Shown here: positions 1-5,567 of the stretch, one piece after another
Layout of the letters: each line of letters starts with the position of its first letter
Position numbering within the stretch: position 1 is the stretch's first letter
Origin: Desulfobacterales bacterium
GTDB lineage: Bacteria; Desulfobacterota; Desulfobacteria; Desulfobacterales; C00003060
Direction of reading: 5' to 3'
DNA length: 5,626 bases
NCBI GenBank assembly: GCA_030668505.1
Contig: DAOUTV010000146.1
Span: forward strand, 1-5,626
Notes under the pieces: model-generated
Seen by the model: the letters and a program-made list of their open reading frames with translations, nothing else
The model's database searches: none
Told to the model about the DNA's origin: nothing
Made by a program: the position numbers and the translations under genes

Positions 1-139
1 CGGGAGGTGCCTCCCGGTAAGGAATAAGGAGATACTCATAATGGCCGGTCTACCGCAGGCGTAGCACGCTACGTCGAGGATAGAAACCTGCGGAGAACGC
101 CGTATCGGGGCAAAAGATGCCGTTTCTGGATGGACATCA
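1..139 (+). other. GC-rich structured stretch with mini-ORF; unknown RNA or leader
   Basis: No gene is recognised here, but the stretch is rich in inverted repeats. CGGGAG at 1-6 pairs with CTCCCG at 11-16. CCGCAGG at 53-59 pairs with CCTGCGG at 87-93 and encloses CGTAG/CTACG at 60-64 and 69-73. GGCA/TGCC at 109-112 and 118-121 form a further small stem. An AAGGAG ribosome-binding-like motif at about 27-32 precedes ATG at 41, which opens only seven codons (MAGLPQA) before TAG at 62-64; the stop sits inside the second hairpin. That arrangement would suit a leader peptide or small structured RNA, but it matches no RNA family I can name. Another reading frame from the window edge ends at TAA 25-27 (REVPPGKE), so the tail of an upstream gene may also be present. 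Strand and function are uncertain. Confidence 0.3.
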
Positions 140-194
140 ATTGAACTTTGGATTTTATATACACTAAGCCTTTAAGATCAAGGAATATTTATCA

Positions 195-223
195 TTGAAC
201 ATTGAACGCTTTTCATTTATCAT
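195..223 (+). promoter_or_regulatory. Possible sigma-70 promoter upstream of surE (weak)
   Basis: TTGAAC at 195-200 and TATCAT at 218-223 are separated by 17 bases, a fair match to the sigma-70 consensus. The surroundings are AT-rich and contain short direct repeats (ATTTATCATT at 187-196 and 215-224; ATTGAAC twice in tandem at 194-207), so chance matches are likely. If the site is real, the transcript would run through the 239-381 repeat element before reaching surE. No better promoter was found between that element and the surE start. Confidence 0.2.
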
Positions 224-238
224 TTAAAATTCAATTTT

Positions 239-381
239 ATTAACTTAAGAGTCCAATCTCCCCTCTTTGCCAAAGGGGGGTCGGGGGGGGATTTTATCCA
301 ACTTCTCGAAATCCCCCTAAATCCCCCTAAATCCCCCTTTTTTAAAGGGGGACTTTCAATGGCCATATCCCTTAAGTTAAT
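239..381. mobile_element. MITE-like element with 11-bp perfect terminal inverted repeats
   Basis: ATTAACTTAAG at 239-249 is the exact reverse complement of CTTAAGTTAAT at 371-381. The 143 bp so bounded contain no ORF but hold a dense set of G/C-run hairpins (see the repeat at 255-354). Short AGTCC/GGACT inverted repeats follow just inside (250-254 and 350-354). No target-site duplication is clear outside the ends; alternatively the outer TTAA on each side could itself be a duplicated TTAA target, with CTTAAG as the terminus. A small non-autonomous element is the simplest reading, but the second copy of its core (4300-4387) lacks these ends. They could therefore belong to the host site, or the core could have moved independently. 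Confidence 0.45.
255..354 (-). repeat. G/C-run three-hairpin repeat, copy 1
   Basis: This 100-bp sequence is, read on the minus strand, closely similar to 4300-4387. It can form three stems. The first is CCCCTCTTT/AAAGGGGGG at 260-268 and 272-280 (9 bp with one G-T wobble). The second is GGGGGATTT/AAATCCCCC at 286-294 and 309-317. The third is CCCCCTTT/AAAGGGGG at 333-340 and 344-351. The 10-bp unit ATCCCCCTAA occurs twice at 311-330 and continues into ATCCCCC at 331-337, one unit more than in the other copy. Repeats of this look are widespread between genes in many environmental bacterial genomes and often give spurious short peptides when translated. No protein is encoded. A role in transcript termination or mRNA stability is possible but not shown. 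Confidence 0.8.
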
Positions 382-434
382 GACATTGATTCGATATTAA
401 TAAATGACGATTGATAGATCATAAGTGACCTACC

Positions 435-1193
435 ATGAATATCCTCCTTACCAATGACGACGGTATCCATGCCGAGGGCCTTTGGGCGTTACAAAAGGCC
501 TTGTCCGGTGAACACCGGACCACAGTGGTTGCCCCGGACATGGAACGCAGTGCCGTAGGGCATAGTATTACCCTGTTACAACCCTTAAGGGTCAACAGGA
601 TTCAGACAAACGGCGGCCGGGGCTATGCAGTCAGCGGAACCCCAGCCGACTGCGTCAAACTTGCGGTTCTTGAGATCCTGGAGACACGACCTGACATGGT
701 GGTTTCGGGAATCAACCCAGGGCCTAATGTGGGAATTAATCTCAACTATTCCGGAACCGTGTCAGCAGCCAAGGAAGCGGCCCTTATGGGAATCCCTGCT
801 ATAGCCATTTCACAATATCCCAATCCGGACAAAGAATACAGGGTGGCGGCAGATTTTGTTGGTACCTTGATTGCTAAGATCATAGAGGACGGTCTTCCCT
901 CGGGTACCTTTCTGAACGTAAACGTCCCGGCCTGTCCATCGGATCGGATTGAGGGGATTCGTATAACCAGACAGGGAATATCCCGGCTGAAAGAGATTTT
1001 TTACAGGAGAACCGATCCGAGGGAGCAAACCTATTACTGGCAAGGGGCCGAAACTCAGATCTACGATATTGATATGGAGACCGACGGTGCAGTCCTTAGC
1101 AAAAACTACATTTCAATCACGCCTGTCCAATGCGACATGACCGACTATCAAGCCATGGAACGTCTCAAGAGCTGGGATATCTGCCTGAAGTGA
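435..1193 (+). CDS. surE: 5'/3'-nucleotidase SurE
   Basis: SurE is a metal-dependent cytoplasmic phosphatase that removes phosphate from nucleoside 5'- and 3'-monophosphates, and in some species from short polyphosphate. It is linked to stationary-phase and stress survival. The 252-residue length is normal for the family. The N-terminal TNDDGI motif supplies metal ligands D8 and D9. S39 lies in the RSAVGHSIT segment and N94 in SGINPGPNVG, together completing the known metal and catalytic site. SGTPADCVKLA (67-77) and NYSGTVSAAKEAA (104-116) are further family hallmarks. ATG 435 is chosen because MNILLTNDDG is the canonical SurE N-terminus; the ribosome-binding site is weak (AAGTGA at 423-428). 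In many proteobacteria surE neighbours pcm, nlpD or rpoS; none is seen here. Repeat DNA flanks the gene on both sides, so it appears to be transcribed alone. The gene is complete and no essential residue is missing. Confidence 0.97.
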   Translation: MNILLTNDDGIHAEGLWALQKALSGEHRTTVVAPDMERSAVGHSITLLQPLRVNRIQTNGGRGYAVSGTPADCVKLAVLEILETRPDMVVSGINPGPNVGINLNYSGTVSAAKEAALMGIPAIAISQYPNPDKEYRVAADFVGTLIAKIIEDGLPSGTFLNVNVPACPSDRIEGIRITRQGISRLKEIFYRRTDPREQTYYWQGAETQIYDIDMETDGAVLSKNYISITPVQCDMTDYQAMERLKSWDICLK

Positions 1194-1259
1194 TTCAGGG
1201 ATTTGGAATTCCTCGGTTCGCAACTCCTTAACGTCTATCAACAATTGGCAGAGGACTAC

Positions 1260-1277
1260 GGGCGTAAGCCCGTGGGT
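1260..1277 (+). repeat. 18-bp hairpin repeat, copy 1 (GTAA loop)
   Basis: GGGCGTAAGCCCGTGGGT matches the sequence at 1470-1487 in 17 of 18 positions. It forms a four-base-pair GGGC/GCCC stem closed by GTAA, which in RNA is a stable GNRA tetraloop. The single difference from copy 2 is A to G in the loop (GTAA versus GTGA), which keeps the GNRA class. Confidence 0.65.
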
Positions 1278-1319
1278 GAATGCCCAAACTCAGAATCGGG
1301 CATATTCCTTATTCAAGTG

Positions 1320-1485
1320 CCACGGGCGAGACCTTTGAAAAATGCGACATTTTTTTGTCAGGCAAGGAAGGCAAAAATTTTAACCGGAGGAATACATTAT
1401 GTATTTCGAGGATAAAATTCGAAGCCTGACGCCGCATCACGAAAAAATGACAGTTTTGCAAAGGTCTCCGGGCGTGAGCCCGTGG
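1320..1485. repeat. Long imperfect palindromic repeat, about 166 bp
   Basis: The two halves are imperfect reverse complements. The outermost CCACGGGC plus GAGACCTTTG (1320-1337) match CAAAGGTCTC at 1459-1468 and GCCCGTGG at 1478-1485, interrupted on the right by nine extra bases (1469-1477). Moving inward, GTCAGGC (1357-1363) pairs with GCCTGAC (1424-1430), and AATTTTAACC (1376-1385) pairs with GGATAAAATT (1410-1419) with one mismatch. The centre is the perfect inverted repeat AATACAT-T-ATGTATT (1391-1405). The nine-base interruption is part of the 18-bp hairpin repeat at 1470-1487, as if one repeat had been inserted into or had recombined with the other. No transposase is encoded. It looks like a dispersed palindromic or MITE-type repeat, but only one copy is in this window, so dispersal is inferred. 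Confidence 0.6.
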
Positions 1486-1487
1486 GT
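1470..1487 (+). repeat. 18-bp hairpin repeat, copy 2 (GTGA loop)
   Basis: GGGCGTGAGCCCGTGGGT is the second copy of the repeat at 1260-1277, 210 bp downstream in the same orientation. Its GGGC/GCCC stem is closed by GTGA. It overlaps the right end of the long palindrome at 1320-1485 and lies 88 bases before the chosen SNF2 start. Confidence 0.65.
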
Positions 1488-1574
1488 ATCTACCGATGGA
1501 ATTGTCCTGCAGTTTGGAATGGTTTTCGCCTCCCATTGCCCTGAGTGCGTGAAAGAAGTTTAAACAAGGTCGTG

Positions 1575-4238
1575 ATGATGAATCGGGAATTGGTTGTTGT
1601 TGTAATGCCGAATAGTTCATTGCAGTTGGAATGGGCCGATGCGGAAGGGAGCATAAACAAAAGCACCAAGTTGTTGCAGGAAGAAATATACAAGCGATCT
1701 GTTTCTGATCCTGATTCCTGGCTATTGTTTTTAGGTTTTTGCGATAGGCGCGTTCCCCTTTCTCCGTCTCTTGATTATTGGCGAAATTTTACCGGAATAT
1801 TTGCCCACAAATTAAGTCAGACGCCGGATCTGGAAATCATTCGTCACAGGATAAATATCTCCATAGAAGAAGATGAACTCCGTCAAAAACTGGATAGCGC
1901 GCCGTTAATGACGGGGTCTGAGTATTTGGACAAAGAAGTGCTTGAGTCTGTATGGTCAGGACTCAATAAGAGATTTTCACGCATAATCAAGTCCTATGAT
2001 GGAACCGTTGCGGATTTTATCAAAACATACAGCCCCAATGTACATCTTGTTGGCCGCGTGTTTTTCCATTTGGTGGAGAATAAAAATGATGACTACCCGT
2101 TTGCCTTTTTGGCAACCTATTCGACCAGGCTCGGCAAACAGGGGAACTCCAAACATGTTCCTCTCAAGTACGCCCTGGAAGAATATGGAAAAGATAGTAA
2201 CAAATTACTGGAGCTTCTTGCTACTGTCCATCTGGCCACAAAACGGAGCCCTTCGATTGCGCAGCTTCTTGAAACCGGAGAGCTGTTTCACCCCCTTGCA
2301 TGGTCCGCAGGGGAAGCCTTTTCGTTTTTGAAGGAAATCCCGATTTATGAAGAATCCGGGATTTTGTGCAGAATTCCCAACTGGTGGAAAGGCAACACCT
2401 CAAGCCTGAGGCTCAACATCAGTGTTGGTGATTCACGGCCTTCTCTTGTCGGCATGGATGCGATATTGCAGTTTAATGCGGGGTTGTTTCTTGGGGATGT
2501 GCAGATGTCAGAAGAAGAAGCGAGACAATTGTTGCAACAATCAGAAGGCCTTGCATATATAAAGAACAAATGGGTGGCTGTGGATCCCGAGAAACTAAGG
2601 CAAACGCTTGATGCTTATGAAAAGGCAAGAGAAATGATGGATGGAGGCGGCCTTAGTTTGAGAGATGCGCTGCGTCTACAGCTTAACCCAAAAGGGATAT
2701 TAGGCGGTGGCGCTGAAGGAGTGGACGCTAGCGTGTCAAATGGAGAATGGTTGGAATCGGTAATTCAAAAGTTGCTCAACCCGGATTTGATCACGTCAAT
2801 AGAACCTGACAGGACGTTTAAGGCGGAACTCAGAGTATATCAACAAAAAGGATTGAACTGGCTTCACTTCCTACATTCATTACAGTTTGGGGCATGTTTG
2901 GCTGATGATATGGGCCTGGGAAAAACGGTCCAGGTGCTGGCTTTCTTGAATGTCATAAAACCCAGGAAACCAGGCAGGGCCAGTCTTCTGGTAATACCGG
3001 CATCCCTTATTTCCAACTGGGTCAATGAAATCGGGCGTTTTTCTCCCAGGATTGAGTACTTTGTCGCGCATCCGGAAGCGCATACGACAAAAAAAGTCGA
3101 GGCCAAAGACAAGAAGTCCCTGGATTCGTACGATCTTGTAATAACCACATATGCTTTGGCTCAAAAATATGTATGGCTTCAATCATATTCGTGGGCCTAT
3201 GTTATCCTTGACGAAGCACAGGCCATAAAGAATCCGGGGACAAAACAGACAAGGGCAATAAAGAAGTTTGCCGCCCAGAACAGAATCATAATGACCGGGA
3301 CCCCGATCGAAAATCGCCTGTCAGATCTGTGGTCTTTGTTCGACTTCTTGAACCCCGGACTGTTGGGAAACGCCAAGGAGTTCAGCGCGTTTTCAAAAAA
3401 ACTAAACAAGGATCGATCAGGCTATTCGAGATTGCGGAGGCTTATCAGCCCCTATATTCTGAGGCGTTTGAAAACCGATAAATCGGTTATTTCCGATTTG
3501 CCGGACAAGGTAGAGATGAAAACATACGCCCCTCTCAGCAAAAAGCAAATCGTTTTGTATCAGGAATTGATCAACAAACTGAAAGAAACCATCGCCGAAA
3601 CAGAGGGGATTCAAAGAAAGGGAATGATCCTGGCTTCCTTGATGAAATTCAAGCAGATCTGTAATCACCCGGACCAGTATCTTGGGACCGGCGGATATGA
3701 AGAAAGCGACAGCGGCAAGTTCGCCAGGCTCCGTGAAATTTGCGAGACAATATATGAAAAACGAGAAAAGGCCCTGATTTTTACTCAGTTTAAGGAAATA
3801 ACGGAGCCTGTTTGCGCGTTTCTCCAGGGCATATTTGAGCGAAAGGGGTTAATATTGCACGGAAGCGTGCCTGTGGGCAAAAGGAAAAAGATTATTGAGC
3901 AATTTCAGAGTCGCGAATACGTTCCATTTATGGTTTTGTCCTTGAAAGCAGGCGGCGTTGGTTTGAATTTGACCGAGGCAAACCATGTCATTCATTTTGA
4001 CCGGTGGTGGAATCCTGCCGTGGAAAATCAAGCAACTGACCGGGCGTTCAGGATCGGGCAGAAGAAGAATGTTATTGTGCACAAATTTTTAACAAAAGGC
4101 ACAGTGGAAGAAAAGATTGATATGATGCTGGAAGAAAAGTCCAGATTGTCACAAGACGTTATTGCCAGCACAGGGGAAGCCTGGATAACCGAAATGAAAG
4201 ACGATAAATTAATAGAGCTTTTTAAGCTTTCGCTATGA
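1575..4238 (+). CDS. SNF2-family DNA helicase/ATPase (HepA/YwqA-like)
   Basis: This is a superfamily 2 ATP-dependent DNA translocase of the bacterial SNF2 class, expected to remodel or displace proteins on DNA. With M1 at 1575 (887 residues), the poorly conserved N-terminal 270 residues are followed by a bacterial SNF2-associated domain (about 275-350; DAILQFNAGLFLGD, then ARQLLQQSEGLAYIKNKWV). The ATPase core begins near ELRVYQQKGLNWL (418). Motif I is DDMGLGKT (K450), Ia VIPASLISNW, II DEAQ (546-549), III MTGTPIENRLSDLWSL (573 onward), IV KALIFTQF, V SLKAGGVGLNL (about 789-799) and VI QATDRAFRIGQ (Q819, arginines 823 and 826). All are intact, so the enzyme should be active. ATG 1575 is preferred over GTG 1545 because AAGG at 1566-1569 sits five bases upstream; ATG 1578 is equally possible. 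The next gene encodes a SWIM protein, the usual partner. Whether its job is recombination, repair, transcription recycling or defence cannot be told from sequence. Confidence 0.95.
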   Translation: MMNRELVVVVMPNSSLQLEWADAEGSINKSTKLLQEEIYKRSVSDPDSWLLFLGFCDRRVPLSPSLDYWRNFTGIFAHKLSQTPDLEIIRHRINISIEEDELRQKLDSAPLMTGSEYLDKEVLESVWSGLNKRFSRIIKSYDGTVADFIKTYSPNVHLVGRVFFHLVENKNDDYPFAFLATYSTRLGKQGNSKHVPLKYALEEYGKDSNKLLELLATVHLATKRSPSIAQLLETGELFHPLAWSAGEAFSFLKEIPIYEESGILCRIPNWWKGNTSSLRLNISVGDSRPSLVGMDAILQFNAGLFLGDVQMSEEEARQLLQQSEGLAYIKNKWVAVDPEKLRQTLDAYEKAREMMDGGGLSLRDALRLQLNPKGILGGGAEGVDASVSNGEWLESVIQKLLNPDLITSIEPDRTFKAELRVYQQKGLNWLHFLHSLQFGACLADDMGLGKTVQVLAFLNVIKPRKPGRASLLVIPASLISNWVNEIGRFSPRIEYFVAHPEAHTTKKVEAKDKKSLDSYDLVITTYALAQKYVWLQSYSWAYVILDEAQAIKNPGTKQTRAIKKFAAQNRIIMTGTPIENRLSDLWSLFDFLNPGLLGNAKEFSAFSKKLNKDRSGYSRLRRLISPYILRRLKTDKSVISDLPDKVEMKTYAPLSKKQIVLYQELINKLKETIAETEGIQRKGMILASLMKFKQICNHPDQYLGTGGYEESDSGKFARLREICETIYEKREKALIFTQFKEITEPVCAFLQGIFERKGLILHGSVPVGKRKKIIEQFQSREYVPFMVLSLKAGGVGLNLTEANHVIHFDRWWNPAVENQATDRAFRIGQKKNVIVHKFLTKGTVEEKIDMMLEEKSRLSQDVIASTGEAWITEMKDDKLIELFKLSL

Positions 4239-4299
4239 CAGCAAGTATTTTCTTAATACCCAAATAGTGCCTGAACGAAAAGTGCCAGATTGCCTCATA

Positions 4300-4387
4300 A
4301 GTCCCACTTTCGTAAAGGGGGATTTAGGGGGATTTCGACAGGTTGCTAAAATCCCCCCCCGCCCCCCTTTTCCAAAGGGGGGAGATT
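4300..4387 (+). repeat. G/C-run three-hairpin repeat, copy 2, between SNF2 and SWIM genes
   Basis: This is the inverted counterpart of 255-354. It can form CCCACTTT/AAAGGGGG (4303-4310 and 4314-4321, one mismatch), GGGGGATTT/AAATCCCCC (4327-4335 and 4349-4357, perfect 9 bp, 13-base loop) and CCCCCCTTT/AAAGGGGGG (4362-4370 and 4374-4382, perfect 9 bp, 3-base loop). It has one fewer 10-bp AGGGGGATTT unit than copy 1 and lacks the CTTAAG-type ends. The last stem finishes 48 bases before the SWIM start codon. Such stable stems in a likely co-transcribed gap could reduce read-through or protect the mRNA; this is inference. Upstream of it, GTATT/AATAC at 4245-4249 and 4255-4259 form only a weak hairpin after the SNF2 stop. 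Confidence 0.8.
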
Positions 4388-4419
4388 CATAGGGTTTTCG
4401 TTGAAGCACCAAATAACAC

Positions 4420-4426
4420 AGGAGGG
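4420..4426 (+). promoter_or_regulatory. Strong ribosome-binding site of the SWIM gene
   Basis: AGGAGGG lies four bases before ATG 4431 and settles that start over the in-frame upstream TTG at 4401, which would add ten residues without its own ribosome-binding site and would begin just after the G/C-run repeat. Confidence 0.85.
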
Positions 4427-4430
4427 AATT

Positions 4431-5510
4431 ATGGGCTACGGGTGGTATCCGCGTTATGTTTCTGTGGGAGAAAAGAGAGCAAAGGCAGTCAGAAAGCTAA
4501 AACAGCTCCTGAAGAAAAATCCTGGTATTAAGCCTATTATGATTGAAGGGAGCGCTATTGCGCGCACCTGGTGGGGCAGATCATGGAATGTCAATCTTGA
4601 GCGATACGCAGATTACAGCAACCGCATAGGGCGTGGACGCAGTTATGTTCGCCACGGAGCGGTATTGAATCTTGAAATAAATTCAGGTGAAGTGAAATCC
4701 CTGGTACAAGGAACTGCGTCAAAACCATATTCGGTTGTCATCAAGATAAAGGGTATAAGCAAGGATATCTGGAGAGACATTAAAGTGGCGTGTGAAGGCA
4801 AACTCGACTCGCTTTCCGAGCTCTTGATGGGCAAGTTCCCCAAGGAATTGGGAGAGATTTTTACAGTCAAAGGAAAGGGGTTGTTTCCATCGCCAAAAGA
4901 GATTGATTTCAGTTGTAGTTGCCCTGACTGGGCTTATATGTGCAAGCATGTGGCTGCCACGCTTTACGGCATTGGGGCCAGATTGGACGAAGATCCGAGT
5001 CTATTTTTCAAGCTGAGAAAAGTCAAAGTCAGCGACCTGGTCACGCAAGCGGTGGAAGATAAGACCAAAAAACTCCTTAAGAAGGCAAAGAAGAAAAGCG
5101 CAAGGGTTATTGACGACTCGGATCTATCGAGTGTATTCGGCATTGAGATAGAAACCCCTAAAACAATCTCCAAAAGCGTGAAATCAAAGCTGACCGCAAA
5201 AAAAGCTGCAGCCAAGACCCCTGCAAAAGCCTCTCCAAAAAAACAGGCAGCAACAAAGCCGGCCGCTAAGACAAAGCCGGTGAAGAAGGCTCCCTTTAAA
5301 AGGTCGGCCGCAAAGATGGATGTAAGGTCGTCTGCATTTGACGAGGTTGTGAAAATTGTCAGGAGAAGCAGAAAAGGCATTACCGTGGCCCGGATTAGAG
5401 AAAAAACGGGGTTGGATGACAAACAGATACGAATTTTTGTCTACAAGGCCAAGAGACAGGGCAGGATCAAGAACCTGGAAAGGGGGGTTTATATAGTGAA
5501 TTCAAGATAA
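4431..5510 (+). CDS. SWIM zinc-finger protein with H1-like Lys/Ala tail and C-terminal HTH-like domain
   Basis: A 359-residue protein of the class encoded next to bacterial SNF2 ATPases (compare YwqB beside YwqA). The N-terminal part has the family pattern WWGRSW (47-52) and RIGRGRSYVRHG (65-76), followed by a beta-rich stretch. The SWIM zinc site is C162-x-C164-x6-C171-x-H173, with all four ligands present. SWIM domains are known to bind DNA or proteins. Residues 244-296 are very basic and low in complexity: 17 Lys and 13 Ala, many Pro, Ser and Thr, and no acidic residue, resembling histone H1 tails and bacterial H1-like proteins. The last 60 residues (SAFDEVVKIVRR to the end) look like a small winged-helix or HTH fold, with VARIREKTGLDDKQIRIFVYKAKRQGRI as the likely helical core. 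The gene starts 192 bp after the SNF2 stop, on the same strand, with no clear promoter between. It is likely a DNA-binding partner of that ATPase; the biological process is unknown. Confidence 0.88.
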   Translation: MGYGWYPRYVSVGEKRAKAVRKLKQLLKKNPGIKPIMIEGSAIARTWWGRSWNVNLERYADYSNRIGRGRSYVRHGAVLNLEINSGEVKSLVQGTASKPYSVVIKIKGISKDIWRDIKVACEGKLDSLSELLMGKFPKELGEIFTVKGKGLFPSPKEIDFSCSCPDWAYMCKHVAATLYGIGARLDEDPSLFFKLRKVKVSDLVTQAVEDKTKKLLKKAKKKSARVIDDSDLSSVFGIEIETPKTISKSVKSKLTAKKAAAKTPAKASPKKQAATKPAAKTKPVKKAPFKRSAAKMDVRSSAFDEVVKIVRRSRKGITVARIREKTGLDDKQIRIFVYKAKRQGRIKNLERGVYIVNSR

Positions 5511-5515
5511 GAGTA

Positions 5516-5544
5516 TTGACATGAGTTATACTATATGTTATACT
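5516..5544 (+). promoter_or_regulatory. Near-consensus sigma-70 promoter of the antitoxin gene
   Basis: TTGACA at 5516-5521 (perfect -35) and TATACT at 5539-5544 (five of six -10 positions) are separated by exactly 17 bases. The -35 begins only six bases after the SWIM stop codon. The start codon of the downstream gene lies 23 bases after the -10, so the leader is short. It is the best promoter in the window and implies that the antitoxin gene is transcribed independently of the SNF2-SWIM unit. Confidence 0.8.
5525..5544 (+). promoter_or_regulatory. Direct repeat in promoter, possible autoregulatory operator
   Basis: GTTATACT occurs at 5525-5532 and again at 5537-5544, a spacing of 12 bp, and the second copy overlaps the -10 box. 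Ribbon-helix-helix antitoxins commonly repress their own promoters by binding short repeated sites, so the antitoxin encoded downstream is the natural candidate ligand. Part of the repetition is inherent in a TATACT -10, so the operator role is inferred. Confidence 0.45.
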
Positions 5545-5567
5545 GTGGGTCATAATGGAGGTGACCT

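Larger units (their letters stand above)
1194..1574. other. Intergenic region made mostly of repeats; no gene seen
   Basis: The gap between surE and the SNF2 gene holds no credible coding sequence; short open frames across it are products of the repeat sequence. Besides the separately listed hairpin repeats and long palindrome, TGCCC at 1281-1285 pairs with GGGCA at 1298-1302. No hairpin followed by a T-run was found directly after the surE stop, so no classical terminator is called. No convincing promoter for the SNF2 gene was found in the last 90 bases. Confidence 0.6.

Noticed and set aside
41..175. Read-through of TAG at 62-64 (for example as pyrrolysine) would extend the seven-codon frame to TAA at 173-175.
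   Set aside because: The extended peptide of about 44 residues shows no recognisable domain, the TAG lies in a perfect hairpin that better explains the sequence, and nothing in the window indicates a pyrrolysine system.
311..337. Tandem ATCCCCCTAA units as a possible CRISPR or iteron array.
   Set aside because: The units are contiguous 10-mers without spacers, only two and a partial are present, and they form part of the hairpin repeat; no cas or replication gene is nearby.
1203..1415. Open frame of 70 codons after surE.
   Set aside because: It runs through the hairpin repeat and the left half of the long palindrome, begins with a non-ATG codon without a ribosome-binding site, and has no protein-like features.
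1309..1620. Minus-strand open frame of 103 codons.
   Set aside because: It crosses the palindromic repeat and the start of the SNF2 gene, and its composition follows the repeat; no start signal or family resemblance.
4239..4299. Possible Rho-independent terminator after the SNF2 gene (GTATT/AATAC).
   Set aside because: The stem is five mostly A-T pairs and no T-run follows, so it is too weak to call.
4343..4531. Open frame beginning MLKSPPAPLFQRGE in the SNF2-SWIM gap.
   Set aside because: This peptide is the usual spurious translation of the G/C-run repeat, and the frame overlaps the well supported SWIM gene.
4964..5422. Minus-strand open frame of 152 codons, hydrophobic and resembling membrane segments.
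   Set aside because: It is the antisense of the Lys/Ala-rich SWIM tail: Lys codons read as Phe/Leu on the other strand produce false hydrophobic stretches. No ribosome-binding site or promoter supports it.
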